A stretch of DNA of 64,000 nt from Desulfovibrio inopinatus DSM 10711 (lineage in GTDB: Bacteria; Desulfobacterota; Desulfovibrionia; Desulfovibrionales; Desulfovibrionaceae): the NCBI RefSeq assembly GCF_000429305.1, contig NZ_AUBP01000005.1:124001-188000 (forward strand), given 5' to 3'. This document shows, one piece after another, positions 53,509 to 63,229 of this stretch (the stretch's first letter is position 1; every line of letters begins with the position of its first letter). The notes under the pieces were generated by a model. It ran no database searches, was not told the DNA's origin, and saw nothing but the letters and a program-made list of their open reading frames with translations. The position numbers and the translations under genes were made by a program.

Positions 53509-54897
53509 TTAGCCTGATGCGCCATACTCGGATGGAGGGGGAATATCGGCCAGATTCTCGAACGCAGTGTATTCCTTGAAAAAGGTCAGCTTCACGACCC
53601 CTGTCGGACCATTGCGTTGTTTTGCTATGATAATTTCGGCAACGTTGTCTTCAGGTGTAAGTTCTTCACGCTTTTTGTAGGCCGCTTCGCGATAGAGGAA
53701 AATAATAATATCAGCATCTTGTTCAATGGCGCCGGATTCACGCAAATCCGACATCATGGGGCGTTTGTCGCTCCGCTCTTCCACTTTCCGGTTCAACTGC
53801 GACAAAGCGACCACAGGAACATTGAGCTCTTTGGCCAGCCCTTTGAGAGTACGTGAAATTTCGGAAATTTCCTGCTCACGTGACTCAATACGACGTGAGG
53901 CACGCATAAGCTGCAGGTAGTCGACAAGAATAAGTCCGAGGCCGTGTTCGGCTTTCAGCCGACGACATCGGGCACGCATCTCCATGGTGTTAATGGCAGG
54001 CGTATCATCAATAAAAATTTTAGCCGGAGCCAAGCTGTTGGCCGCTTCATACAAACGAGACCATTCATCGTCTCCAAGGCGTCCGCGCCGCAATTTACTC
54101 AGATCGACCTTGCCCCACGAACACAGCATGCGCTGCATGAGCTGCTCCATGGACATTTCCAAAGAGAAGATGGCCACGGGAACATCATATAATCCGGCGG
54201 CACGCATAGCCACGTTGAGGGCAAATGCCGTCTTCCCCATACTGGGTCGACCGGCAACGATAAGGAGGTCGGACGGTTGGAGACCAGCCGTTATTTCATC
54301 AAAATTATAATAGCCGGTAGGAACACCCGTCACGAGTTCGTTTTGGGCAGCCCGCTCTTCAAGCTGTTTAAAGACCCGATCAATGAGATTTTTGCTGGAT
54401 TCCAGGCTTTTGCTGGTCTTGGCATCGGCAATTGAAAAAATGCTTTGCTCGGCTTCATCCAGAATGGATTCAACGTCTTCGCCCGACTCGAAACAACTTT
54501 CAATGATATCGGCTGAAGCACCGATAAGACGACGTAAAACCGATTTTTCGCGAACAATTTTGGCGTGAAAGACTGCATTGGCTGCACTGACGGTGGATTC
54601 AGCCAATTCGGCCAAATAGGTCAGGCCGCCGACTTCTTCAAGCTGACCGCTTTTTTCCAGCCCATCAGCCAATGTCACTAAGTCAATGGCGATATTTTGC
54701 CGGTTAAGCTCCAAGCAAGCTTGATAAATTGTTTTATGAACGGGCGAATAGAAATCGTCTTCGGAAAGCTCGTCGATGAGCGAATGCAGGACGGAATTCT
54801 TGAGGAGAATCCCCCCCAGAACCGCCTGTTCGGCTTCCTGGTTCTGAGGGGGAACCTTACGCAGAAGATCAGCGGAAACACTGGTTGAGGACGACAT
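53509..54897 (-). CDS. dnaB: Replicative DNA helicase DnaB
   Basis: A 462-residue hexameric helicase. The N-terminal domain starts PPQNQEAEQAVLGGILL, and the RecA-like motor has VAGRPSMGKTAFALN (Walker A), GLILVDYLQLMRAS (Walker B) and SQLNRKVEERSDKRPMMSDLRESGAIEQDAD. The start at 54897 avoids a basic 35-codon extension into the rplI gap. It is the last gene of the rpsF-rpsR-rplI-dnaB run. No intein is seen. Confidence 0.96.
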   Translation of the reverse strand: MSSSTSVSADLLRKVPPQNQEAEQAVLGGILLKNSVLHSLIDELSEDDFYSPVHKTIYQACLELNRQNIAIDLVTLADGLEKSGQLEEVGGLTYLAELAESTVSAANAVFHAKIVREKSVLRRLIGASADIIESCFESGEDVESILDEAEQSIFSIADAKTSKSLESSKNLIDRVFKQLEERAAQNELVTGVPTGYYNFDEITAGLQPSDLLIVAGRPSMGKTAFALNVAMRAAGLYDVPVAIFSLEMSMEQLMQRMLCSWGKVDLSKLRRGRLGDDEWSRLYEAANSLAPAKIFIDDTPAINTMEMRARCRRLKAEHGLGLILVDYLQLMRASRRIESREQEISEISRTLKGLAKELNVPVVALSQLNRKVEERSDKRPMMSDLRESGAIEQDADIIIFLYREAAYKKREELTPEDNVAEIIIAKQRNGPTGVVKLTFFKEYTAFENLADIPPPSEYGASG

Positions 54898-54931
54898 CGC
54901 GCCCCCAGCGGCATTCCACTGTGATCTTCTG

Positions 54932-55471
54932 TTATTCTGCGGTTTCTTCGGCTTGTCCACTTTCTTCGACGGGTTCAGCCGTTTCGACCGGCGCTTCGAC
55001 AACCGGCTCTTCTTCGACTTCGTCGAGACCGTGACGTTTGACGGTCAGGGCGATTTCGGCCTGAACATCAGGATGTAACCGGACTTGGATCGAGTACACA
55101 CCCAAGGAACGGATGGGGTCGTCCAGCACGATTTTGCGGCGATCGATTTCAATGCCGGCTTCCGTCAAGGCATCGGCAATATTGGCGGTGGTAACAGAAC
55201 CGTACAGTTTGTCGCCTTCGCCAACACGCACTTCGATCGTGATAGGAGCAGCCTTGATCTTGTCTGCTGTTTCCTGAGCCGAAAAACGGATAGAATCCAT
55301 TTTTTCCTGGAGCTTGCGACGCTCTTGCTCAAACACTTTCTGGTTGCCTTCGGTAGCGAGCATCGCCAGGCCTTGCGGCACAAGGTAATTGCGTCCATAG
55401 CCGGGCTTGACCGTCACAATCTCGCCAAGCCGGCCGAGATTTTCAATATCGGCGCGTAAGATGAGTTTCAT
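54932..55471 (-). CDS. rplI: 50S ribosomal protein L9
   Basis: A 179-residue protein starting MKLILRADIENLGRLGEIVTVKPGYGRNYLVPQG-like, with the family mark GYGRNYLVPQGLA near residue 24. The two-domain L9 is about 150 residues; here an acidic Glu/Val/Ala tail of about 30 residues is added at the C-terminus, possibly disordered. It lies between rpsR and dnaB. Confidence 0.95.
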   Translation of the reverse strand: MKLILRADIENLGRLGEIVTVKPGYGRNYLVPQGLAMLATEGNQKVFEQERRKLQEKMDSIRFSAQETADKIKAAPITIEVRVGEGDKLYGSVTTANIADALTEAGIEIDRRKIVLDDPIRSLGVYSIQVRLHPDVQAEIALTVKRHGLDEVEEEPVVEAPVETAEPVEESGQAEETAE

Positions 55472-55483
55472 GTCTAGCTCCTC

Positions 55484-55744
55484 CTAGCGCATTTTCTTTT
55501 TAAATTCAGTGCTGTGCGTGGCGGTGTAGTAGATCAGAGCCATCTGGCGGGCGCGTTTGATCTCCACCGTCAACCGCCGCTGACATTTAGCACAGGTGCC
55601 GGTAATGCGGCGAGCGATAATTTTACCGCGGTCGGTAATGAAATCCTTCAGGATATCAGCACGCTTGTAATCCACCGGCAGGTTTTTATTGGCGCAGAAC
55701 CGGCAGAACTTCTTTCTGGGAGTAAAACGCTTTTTGAATGCCAT
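55484..55744 (-). CDS. rpsR: 30S ribosomal protein S18
   Basis: An 86-residue protein with the S18 core IDYKRADIL-like ([19 protein letters not shown]) and [14 protein letters not shown]. It has four cysteines in two C-x2-C pairs, CRFC near residue 18 and CAKC near residue 51, which marks the zinc-binding form of S18. It starts three bases after rpsF. Confidence 0.96.
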   Translation of the reverse strand: MAFKKRFTPRKKFCRFCANKNLPVDYKRADILKDFITDRGKIIARRITGTCAKCQRRLTVEIKRARQMALIYYTATHSTEFKKKMR

Positions 55745-55747
55745 GGT

Positions 55748-56059
55748 TTACGCCTCCTCCTTCGCCTCGAACTTGTCTTCGAGTTTGACGGTGATGAATT
55801 TCATAATGCCGTCCGTAATGCGGATAATACGCTCGAGTTCGGCAATGGCGGTAGCAGGAGCGGCAAATTCGTAACGCGTGTAGTGACCACGCATTTTTTT
55901 CTGTACGGGATAGGCCAAATCGCGCATACCCCAATCATCCAATTCCAGCATGGAGCCCTGTTCACGGGCAAGAACATTGGTCAGGTTTTCGGTGATTTCC
56001 TGACGGTTTTCCGCTGTCAGCTCAGGGCTGAACAACAGAAGCAATTCATACTTTCGCAT
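55748..56059 (-). CDS. rpsF: 30S ribosomal protein S6
   Basis: A 103-residue protein from ATG at 56059, where AGGAGGAT lies upstream; the longer frame is not needed. It has the S6 pattern MRKYELLLLFSPEL at the start and RDLAYPVQKKMRGHYTRYEF in the middle. It is first in the ribosomal-protein/dnaB operon, so the promoter should be between 56060 and the divergent phosphatase gene. Confidence 0.96.
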   Translation of the reverse strand: MRKYELLLLFSPELTAENRQEITENLTNVLAREQGSMLELDDWGMRDLAYPVQKKMRGHYTRYEFAAPATAIAELERIIRITDGIMKFITVKLEDKFEAKEEA

Positions 56060-56277
56060 CCGTATCCTCCTTGTGGTCTGTGGCCCACCCTGCGCAAACT
56101 CCGCAAAGGTGAGCAAGGCGAAAGAGGACGGTTATGTTGAATAACCCATGTTGTCAACCCCAAAATCACATTTTTTATGTTTCGCCTTGCGTTCATACGA
56201 AAAAAACGACAAGACCGAAATATCATTTGCACATGTTGCGGCTTCTCGCACAACAACGCTCAAGCAATGGAATCTCC

Positions 56278-58401
56278 ATGAAAATTCGCTGGAAAATATT
56301 TATCGCCTTACTGCTGCTTGTTTTACCCCCATTGCTGCTTGGAAGACTCTATTCCGTTGTGGAAACACGCCATTTTGGGAAAACCTTGTCAGACCAGGCA
56401 GCCGTCGAACTTGCTCAGTATGCTTCAGCGGAACTCAAGCAAACCGTAACTCTCTACAGTGAGGCCTTGTCTGAATCGAAAGCACTTATGGAGATCGCCG
56501 TCCTTTTACTTGGTCATGAAGCCGAACGCTTGCTCACGGGAGAGCAGCTTGATCCGGAGCAGATCACGATTGAAGAACGATTTGCCGGCACAGGCTCCGT
56601 TATTCAATCCCCCCCGCTACCTCCTTCTTTGACATCGACCAATACGGGCCCCTCTCCATTAAAATCGGCCCAAATACAATTTCTTTTTCCACCAGCAACC
56701 GATGAGGCACCATTTGCCACCGACAAGCAACGACTCTCCGAACTGTCTCCACTCTACTCAAAACTCACCTCTGAGAATCCTAACACCGTTCTGTGGTGCT
56801 TCACCTTATTAACGAATGGCCTTATGGCTGTGTACCCTCCTCAGGCCGATATCCCTGATGACTTCAATCCCAAACGTCTCCTTCAGGACGAATTTCAGAT
56901 TTTGCGCAACGAAACTCACTGGACGCTTGTCCGCGATCCATTTACCCGAAAGACCGCTCTCACGGCCTTTACCCCGATTTACACCCCTCAGAATTCCATC
57001 ATTGGTATCACGGGAGTTACCCTTCCCATCGATCAGCTCCTTCTTGATGACGACTTATCCCGACGATGGTCGGGAACAGTGCAATCACTCCTTGTTGTCC
57101 CGGAAGAGCCTCTTTCGTCGAAAGCAGCCAGCACACAACCATCATTGATCGTTGTGGCCAACCATGACTTCACAAAAGCGACAGAGTCATGGAAAACACC
57201 GACCTCTCCTTACCCGATTCAACTCGATGACAACGCAATGCGGACAATCATGTCCTCATTTTCCACCTTGCAAGCCGGAGCATTGGAAGCTTCCTATGAT
57301 GGTGTGCCGTCAATTATTGCCTTCAAGCCGTTAAGCCAAGGCAACATCGCGCTTGTGGTTGTTATTGCGCGAGATGTCATGCTCAAACGCTCAACCGAGG
57401 CTGAACATGCCATCATGGCCTCCATATCAGAAATACTGCGAACAACCGGTATATTCGTCCTTGCGTCCATCCTTTTGGTCTTTCTTTTGGCGTACTTTGG
57501 TTCGCGTGTCGTAACTCGTCCTATCGCAAATCTGGTAACAGCGGCTCTTCGCTTGGCAGCTGGAGACTTCCAAGCACAGGCACCGGTTGCCTCACGAGAT
57601 GAATTGGGAGAGCTGGCGCAGACCTTCAACAGTATGGTGGGACAACTTCGGGAGCGTATAAAGCTCAAAGATGATCTTTCCTTGGCAATGGAAGTACAAC
57701 AACATCTCTTGCCGACAGCAGCCGCCACATGCCCGGGGTTCGATATCGCCGGAACGTGTCTTTATAACGATGAAACCGGCGGCGACTATTACGATTATCT
57801 CCCACGTGTTGAGGATGGTATTGGCGTTGTTGTCGGCGACGTGACCGGTCATGGGATTCAAGCCGCCCTCCTTATGGCGTCGGCTCGTTCGTTTCTTCGG
57901 GCTCAAGCAGCGACGCATCAAGATGCTGCGAAGATAATTACTTCAACCAATGCACTCCTCAGTATTGATACAGAAAATTTAGGGCGTTTCGTCACCCTCT
58001 TTTTTCTTGAAATTACCCCACAAAACGACACGGTCCAATACATCAGCGCCGGGCATGATCCTGCGCTTGTTTACCGCCATACAAATAAAACATTCGAAGA
58101 ATTTGCCGGAGATGGGGTTCCCCTTGGGATTATGCCAGAATGGGACTATGCACCGACACGCACCGCAGTACTCACTTCAGGAGATATTGTTGTTCTCGCA
58201 ACAGATGGAGTGTGGGAAGCACGAAATCCGGAAAAGGAATTTTATGGAAAATCACGCCTGCAACGTTGCATTGCAGCCCATGTCACGGCGTCGGCAAACG
58301 ATCTCGTTGTAGCAATTATGCACGATCTCGCCCTCTTTCGACAGGATGCACCGCAAGCCGATGACATTACAGTTGTCGTCATCAAACGTCTCAACGATTA
58401 A
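56278..58401 (+). CDS. Membrane PP2C-type (RsbU/SpoIIE) phosphatase with HAMP domain
   Basis: A 707-residue sensor phosphatase from ATG at 56278. One helix near residue 8 and another near 395-415 flank a periplasmic sensor of about 370 residues. A HAMP domain follows (PIANLVTAALRLAAGDFQ, ELGELAQTFNSMVGQLRE). The C-terminal SpoIIE domain has metal-binding acids in NDETGGDYYDY, VVGDVTGHGIQAALLM and LATDGVWEARN. Such enzymes dephosphorylate an STAS antagonist; one is encoded at 60878, with its kinase. Confidence 0.92.
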   Translation: MKIRWKIFIALLLLVLPPLLLGRLYSVVETRHFGKTLSDQAAVELAQYASAELKQTVTLYSEALSESKALMEIAVLLLGHEAERLLTGEQLDPEQITIEERFAGTGSVIQSPPLPPSLTSTNTGPSPLKSAQIQFLFPPATDEAPFATDKQRLSELSPLYSKLTSENPNTVLWCFTLLTNGLMAVYPPQADIPDDFNPKRLLQDEFQILRNETHWTLVRDPFTRKTALTAFTPIYTPQNSIIGITGVTLPIDQLLLDDDLSRRWSGTVQSLLVVPEEPLSSKAASTQPSLIVVANHDFTKATESWKTPTSPYPIQLDDNAMRTIMSSFSTLQAGALEASYDGVPSIIAFKPLSQGNIALVVVIARDVMLKRSTEAEHAIMASISEILRTTGIFVLASILLVFLLAYFGSRVVTRPIANLVTAALRLAAGDFQAQAPVASRDELGELAQTFNSMVGQLRERIKLKDDLSLAMEVQQHLLPTAAATCPGFDIAGTCLYNDETGGDYYDYLPRVEDGIGVVVGDVTGHGIQAALLMASARSFLRAQAATHQDAAKIITSTNALLSIDTENLGRFVTLFFLEITPQNDTVQYISAGHDPALVYRHTNKTFEEFAGDGVPLGIMPEWDYAPTRTAVLTSGDIVVLATDGVWEARNPEKEFYGKSRLQRCIAAHVTASANDLVVAIMHDLALFRQDAPQADDITVVVIKRLND

Positions 58402-58446
58402 CCGCCATGAGACGAAGATGCTCTCCTCACGTACTCGTTCACTTCG

Positions 58447-58476
58447 TTTCCAGGGTGAGGAGGATCACCCTGGAAA
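58447..58476. terminator. 12-bp inverted repeat between convergent genes
   Basis: TTTCCAGGGTGA and TCACCCTGGAAA pair perfectly around a six-base loop in the 82-base gap between the phosphatase and the dynamin-like gene. No T-run follows on either strand, so termination is likely but not certain. Confidence 0.55.
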
Positions 58477-58483
58477 TACACGG

Positions 58484-60214
58484 CTATAATTTTTCGTTCG
58501 ACGTTTCGTGAAACGTCCTCATGGCATCGCGTAGACGCTGGGAGAGATTCTCTTCCGCTCCTTGGAGTGCAACGAGTTTTTCTCCTCGTTCCTCAACATT
58601 CTGATAGAAAGGGGTAAACCGACTCTTGAGGTCACGGAAGATAAAGTCGATCTGACTTGCTAAACGCTCCCGCAGTTCTTCTTCCAACCGTACTCCTTCT
58701 TCCGACAGGCGTGTACGAACCTTACGGACAAGACGTGGTCTGTTCCAAACAAGCGCCGATCCAGCCATAAGCATCCCGGATGCCGCCACAACTCCTCCGG
58801 TGATGTCGACAACGGCACTTTGAATCGATACGGCAAAAACCGTCCCGAGAAGAACAAGCACTCCTCCCATTGCCGCTTTAGGGTCCATCTTGGAAATATC
58901 ACTGGGATGAAAGCGGGTAGAGATATCATCCTGTGTCAAAAAAGTGCGCAAGCGAGAGATGACTTCTTCAATAACGTGTTCCCGCTGCTTCCCCACGGCC
59001 GCCAGATCAATACGTCCTGATGTGCGATTGCGGCTGGAACGCAGCTCCTCAATAAGCATACGTAGAGCCTCTACCAACGCCTCCGAGACATGATCAGCAC
59101 CTTGTCGAGTAATGGCTTCGACTTCTCGAGAAAGATCCTCTTCGAACCGAGTATTTATTTCGGTAATAAACGATTCAGGAGAATTTTTCCGCTTAAACAG
59201 ACCGGACATGCTTCGTGATACCATACGATGAAAACCCAGCTCGCTTTCAAAGTCATCAAGAAGCCGCCCACTCAGTCGAACGTAGGCTCCCGATACTCTC
59301 GCAATAAGGGCTTCAACTTCACGTCGTGACGATTTCTGCGCCGATTTCAGTCGCTTTTTAATGCTCTCTACTTCTTTGCGATCTTGCTCCAACGCTCCGA
59401 ACTGATCCTTTAAGCCTACAACAATAGCTTGAAGGACATGCATAGCCGACTCGGCAACGGATTCAATTTTTCTCGCATGGTGCCGACCGCCAGTAATCAT
59501 GTCACGAATATACGCCCGAACGTCTTTGATTCCACTATGCTCCGGATCGTTTTTCTCTAATGCGGCGGCGGTTAAAAAAAGTTTCGGTTCTTTGATATTC
59601 CGCTTGATGGCTTGTTGCCGCACTTGTGTCGTGTTGACTTCGATTTGTTTTTCGCTGGCCAAATCTGCCTGGTTGAGAACAAATAAAAGCTTCCGTTTCC
59701 ATTCATCGCTGACTAACTCCAGAAAATCCCATGCCGATTTGGAGTAAGGATTGATTGCCGAAAAAACGAATAACACAAGGTCACTTCGCGGAATGAAACG
59801 TTCGGTTATTTCTTGATGGTGCTCAATAATACTGTCGATGCCGGGAGTGTCCACGATAGCGATATCGCGCAAAATCTCATTGGGCATATAGATATGCTTA
59901 AGATGCGGCGAAATCTCGTTTTCGGATTCCTGAACCCCGTACATGATCATTTGAATACGATCTGTACATGGATCTGGCGCAACGGGACAAATGTCACTTC
60001 CAAGCAATGCATTGACAAAGCTGCTTTTGCCGGTTTTGACTTCCCCGACCACAACAAAAAGAAACGGTTCGTTCAAATTGGCCAGCAAACCTATGGCGGT
60101 TTCTTTAAGGTCCGCTCTGTCTGTCTCGGAAGTCAAATCAATGAGCTCTGACACCAAGCCGGACAAAATTGAACGTCGCTCGAGAAAATGCTGATGCAGT
60201 AATTCATTCGTCAT
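58484..60214 (-). CDS. Dynamin-like GTPase
   Basis: A 576-residue protein. The GTPase domain has P-loop GEVKTGKSS (57-65), the G3 motif DTPG and G4 NQAD. A long helical stalk follows, and a hydrophobic hairpin near residues 440-475 (VLVLLGTVFAVSIQSAVVDI) may insert in membrane, as in bacterial dynamins. It starts ten bases after the end of a small secreted-protein gene. Roles known for relatives include membrane repair and phage defence; none is shown here. Confidence 0.82.
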   Translation of the reverse strand: MTNELLHQHFLERRSILSGLVSELIDLTSETDRADLKETAIGLLANLNEPFLFVVVGEVKTGKSSFVNALLGSDICPVAPDPCTDRIQMIMYGVQESENEISPHLKHIYMPNEILRDIAIVDTPGIDSIIEHHQEITERFIPRSDLVLFVFSAINPYSKSAWDFLELVSDEWKRKLLFVLNQADLASEKQIEVNTTQVRQQAIKRNIKEPKLFLTAAALEKNDPEHSGIKDVRAYIRDMITGGRHHARKIESVAESAMHVLQAIVVGLKDQFGALEQDRKEVESIKKRLKSAQKSSRREVEALIARVSGAYVRLSGRLLDDFESELGFHRMVSRSMSGLFKRKNSPESFITEINTRFEEDLSREVEAITRQGADHVSEALVEALRMLIEELRSSRNRTSGRIDLAAVGKQREHVIEEVISRLRTFLTQDDISTRFHPSDISKMDPKAAMGGVLVLLGTVFAVSIQSAVVDITGGVVAASGMLMAGSALVWNRPRLVRKVRTRLSEEGVRLEEELRERLASQIDFIFRDLKSRFTPFYQNVEERGEKLVALQGAEENLSQRLRDAMRTFHETSNEKL

Positions 60215-60223
60215 AGCGTCGGC

Positions 60224-60838
60224 TTACCTGGGAAGATACCAATCGGGAGTTGTGGGCATTGTTTCTCCGCTTTTTTGCTGCCCATCTTTTACTTTTTGTG
60301 CAGCACATTTTTTTTCCCGCAAAATCTCATCCCAGACAGCGAGACGAATGGAATTCCCTTCCGTATATGCCTCATCCTTTCCGGCATAATGTTGCAAAAT
60401 CATGCTAATTTTGGGTTTACCTTCCTTCTGAATACTCCATTTCCAAGTCCGCAAGGTACCGAAAGCGTTTCCTCTCCACTCGTCCGGATCACCGTATCGA
60501 TTCTCCAAGCCGGATAAAACCTTGTTGAAAAAGTCGATGGAAGGGTCGGCATAGTTAAGCTTAACACGCAATATCGAACCAACGGCCGCACAGTCGCCAA
60601 GAGTCAAATACCCGCTCCGAAATCCGGCAGGGGGATATACCGGAACAATTTGCAGATACTCTTGAAACATTTCTTTTGCAGCCTTGGTCATCTTCACGGT
60701 GTCTTTATATTCGCTCACATTATGTAAGAGCGTAAATCCACCGATTTCCATTGGAACCCCGTCTTCGGCCATAGATGGGACGGTGAAGAGAAGCAGGAAC
60801 AGCAACGCAAAAAGCAGCCTGTGCATGGATATCCTCAC
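60224..60838 (-). CDS. Secreted protein of unknown function
   Basis: A 204-residue protein with a signal peptide (LLFALLFLLLFTVPSMAEDG). The mature part of about 180 residues shows IGGFTLLHNVSEYKDTV, RSGYLTLGDCAAVGSIL and FGTLRTWKWSIQKEG; the family is not recognised. It is transcribed with the dynamin-like gene (ten bases apart) and after the STAS gene, so a link to the same stress or membrane system is possible. Confidence 0.7.
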   Translation of the reverse strand: MRISMHRLLFALLFLLLFTVPSMAEDGVPMEIGGFTLLHNVSEYKDTVKMTKAAKEMFQEYLQIVPVYPPAGFRSGYLTLGDCAAVGSILRVKLNYADPSIDFFNKVLSGLENRYGDPDEWRGNAFGTLRTWKWSIQKEGKPKISMILQHYAGKDEAYTEGNSIRLAVWDEILREKKCAAQKVKDGQQKSGETMPTTPDWYLPR

Positions 60839-60877
60839 AAAAATGACGCTTGTAGAGAGCTATTTAGCTCATCCAAC

Positions 60878-61216
60878 TCAGGAAAGATCCTTAAGACCCT
60901 CATCTTGACTCGGGTAAATAGGAAAAATTTCTGTATATCCAGAAATATCAAAGACTTCTTTCATGTAATCTTTGATGGAACACAAAACAAGGCGCCCTTC
61001 TCGCTTCTTCAATTGCTGAAGCGTAAGCAAAAGGACACGAAGCCCCGTACTGTTGATGTAGTCTACACCATTAAAATCCATCAACATTTTTTTCGTATTC
61101 TGCCCTAACAATTCGGTCACTTTATCTTCAAGAACCTTCGACGTATTGCTGTCAAGGCGACCTTGGATTTCAAGTACAGCAATATCATTCACATCTTTCG
61201 CAACAAGATCCATCAC
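60878..61216 (-). CDS. STAS-domain anti-sigma factor antagonist
   Basis: A 112-residue SpoIIAA/RsbV-type protein. The phosphorylatable serine is Ser56 in MDFNGVDYINSTGLRVLL, the conserved site on which the kinase acts. Its start overlaps the 3' end of the kinase gene by about 30 bases, so the two are co-translated. With the phosphatase at 56278 it makes a full partner-switching module. Confidence 0.92.
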   Translation of the reverse strand: MMDLVAKDVNDIAVLEIQGRLDSNTSKVLEDKVTELLGQNTKKMLMDFNGVDYINSTGLRVLLLTLQQLKKREGRLVLCSIKDYMKEVFDISGYTEIFPIYPSQDEGLKDLS

Positions 61217-61652
61217 ATTTGCCCCCTGTTTCTGTGGAACATATCCGCTTTTTCAAAGTTATTCTGTTCTTATTTCCGATGCGTTCATATCGGATACTGT
61301 TCATCAGCTTCTGCACAAGATGTATTCCCAAGCCCCCAATAGGCCGATCTTCAATCGGTGCATGAACGTCAGGTTCGGGAACTTCCAGTAAATTGAATCG
61401 TGCAGCATCGTCTTCAATGTGCACAGTCAAGACTTCTCCATCGCTTGCCAGATTGACCAATATAAAATGGACCACATTGTCCGTATAGCCATATTGAATG
61501 ACGTTGGTGAGAAGCTCGTCCAAGACTAAGCGTATATGGTAGGTATCTTTCGGCGTAAAGCCGTTTTCGCTACAAAACGCCTCGACGTGTTCAGCGACCT
61601 GTTCCAGGCTGGGTAACGCATTCTCAATGCGAAACGATATGGCGTTTGTCAT
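61185..61652 (-). CDS. Anti-sigma regulatory kinase (SpoIIAB/RsbW type)
   Basis: A 155-residue histidine-kinase-like ATPase with the N-box HIRLVLDELLTNVIQYGY, VHIEDDAARFNLLEVPEP and the G-rich PIGGLGIHLVQKLMNSIRYER. It is expected to phosphorylate the STAS antagonist and to bind a sigma factor or other target; no sigma factor is encoded here. ATP-binding features are complete. Confidence 0.9.
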   Translation of the reverse strand: MTNAISFRIENALPSLEQVAEHVEAFCSENGFTPKDTYHIRLVLDELLTNVIQYGYTDNVVHFILVNLASDGEVLTVHIEDDAARFNLLEVPEPDVHAPIEDRPIGGLGIHLVQKLMNSIRYERIGNKNRITLKKRICSTETGGKCDGSCCERCE

Positions 61653-61909
61653 AGTTCACCTGAGAAGAGTTCAAAGGTCGCCTCACTTTGAGGCCAGCCG
61701 ATTTCCCACTCCATCCGTAAACAACAATCTCGCATAAAGCCCGAAAACGTTCGCTTCTTTCCTCATCTCTGTCAAGACCGACGTGGCATTGGGACTTGCT
61801 CGCTCCACTATGCTCCTGATAGAGTCCCCCTCCGCCAACGCAAAGACAGCACCTGTCGTTCCAATAAACCTCAGGCTCTTTGTCCGGTATGTCACTTCAA
61901 GGAGATTTC

Positions 61910-62674
61910 ATGTCTGACCACGACGCAACTGACCGTTTTTTAAAAAGCCTCCCCGAACTCAATCCGGGAGAATCATTCCAATTTGCTTGCCACCCAGAAG
62001 TTCCGTGCTTCAATGCTTGCTGTAGCGACCTCACACTTATGCTCACTCCGTACGACGTGTATCGTCTTCGTCAGGCTTTACACCTGACCAGCCAGGAGTT
62101 CATTAATAATTACGCGACACTCACACATTCTCCAGACACGGGTTTCCCTATGCTTCATTTGAATATGGAGGATAACGCCCAAAAAAGCTGTCCGTTTGTG
62201 ACTGCAAAGGGATGCGCTGTCTACCCGAATCGTCCTGGAGCATGTCGCACCTATCCTCTGGGTCGAGCCACACGCCTCGACAACGAAGACAATATTATCG
62301 AACAATTTTTCATTGTCCAGGAACCGCATTGCCGTGGATTCGAACAATCCCAAAACTGGACCTCGGCTGAATGGCTCAAAGATCAGGATCTTGCCACTTA
62401 CAACGAATTCAACGATAAATATATGCGTCTTATGGCTCTGGCTCGCGACAAACGTGTCCGTCTCAACCCGAAACAGACCAACATGGCCTTCCTCGCGCAA
62501 TATAACCTGGATGGGTTTCGTGGATTTTTGGACGAAATCGGCATTCTCGACCGCTTGAACATTGAGGATGCACGGAAACAAGCGATTCTCAAAGACGATC
62601 TGGAATGTCTTATTTTTGGTCTGGAATGGTTAGGACTGGTCTTTTTTGGAGAAAACCGCCACCTTCGTCCATAA
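61910..62674 (+). CDS. YkgJ-type cysteine-cluster protein
   Basis: A 254-residue protein from ATG at 61910 with AAGGAG upstream. Cysteines in [16 protein letters not shown] at the start and in [28 protein letters not shown] form the zinc- or Fe-S-binding pattern of YkgJ/FliB-like proteins. The C-terminal part is helical. Function is unknown; some relatives bind metal. It precedes rfaE2 by four bases. Confidence 0.85.
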   Translation: MSDHDATDRFLKSLPELNPGESFQFACHPEVPCFNACCSDLTLMLTPYDVYRLRQALHLTSQEFINNYATLTHSPDTGFPMLHLNMEDNAQKSCPFVTAKGCAVYPNRPGACRTYPLGRATRLDNEDNIIEQFFIVQEPHCRGFEQSQNWTSAEWLKDQDLATYNEFNDKYMRLMALARDKRVRLNPKQTNMAFLAQYNLDGFRGFLDEIGILDRLNIEDARKQAILKDDLECLIFGLEWLGLVFFGENRHLRP

Positions 62675-62678
62675 CGTT

Positions 62679-63194
62679 ATGCACATTGACAACCACGCCC
62701 AGAAGATCGTCGACTGCGAGACATGCATTGCATTGCTCCGTCCTCGGCGAGAACGTGAAACAATTGTGTTCACGAACGGATGCTTCGACCTGCTCCACCC
62801 TGGCCATGTCGATCTTCTGGAGCGGGCTCGGGCTTTTGGGCATATCCTTGTTCTTGGACTCAATACAGACAGCTCTGTCCAACGACTGAAAGGCCCTTCA
62901 CGTCCGGTAACACCGCTTGCCGACCGCGCACTGGTATTGTCCGGTCTTTCCAGTGTGGACTATATCGTTGCTTTCGACGAAGACACCCCATTTGAACTCA
63001 TAAGCAAAATAGCCCCCGATGTCCTTATCAAAGGCGGGGATTATACGCTCGATCAGATTGTCGGACGAGATGTGGTAGAACAACGAGGAGGTACGGTCTA
63101 TAGCTTACCGCTTCTTCCTGGATACTCAACCACAGCCACCATTGCCCGCATTCTGCAACGCATTGCCGATAAGGACAGTGCCACAGAATCGTAG
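62679..63194 (+). CDS. rfaE2: Heptose-1-phosphate adenylyltransferase RfaE2 (HldE C-terminal type)
   Basis: A 171-residue cytidylyltransferase-fold enzyme that makes ADP-heptose for the lipopolysaccharide inner core. The nucleotide site is [17 protein letters not shown] with the H-x-G-H motif, then [20 protein letters not shown] and [17 protein letters not shown] stands in the C-terminal loop. It is the stand-alone form, without the kinase domain of HldE. Presence supports a Gram-negative outer membrane. Confidence 0.93.
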   Translation: MHIDNHAQKIVDCETCIALLRPRRERETIVFTNGCFDLLHPGHVDLLERARAFGHILVLGLNTDSSVQRLKGPSRPVTPLADRALVLSGLSSVDYIVAFDEDTPFELISKIAPDVLIKGGDYTLDQIVGRDVVEQRGGTVYSLPLLPGYSTTATIARILQRIADKDSATES

Positions 63195-63229
63195 ACTCAC
63201 CCCATTATGACGCGCATATTCTTCGGTTG

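Noticed and set aside
58484-60214. The dynamin-like GTPase as part of a phage-defence island
   Set aside because: No restriction, toxin or other defence gene is near it; the neighbours are a stress-signalling set.
61683-61895. A 70-codon minus-strand frame upstream of the YkgJ-type gene
   Set aside because: No ribosome-binding site or motif was found, and its start overlaps the upstream region of the next gene; kept out as unsupported.
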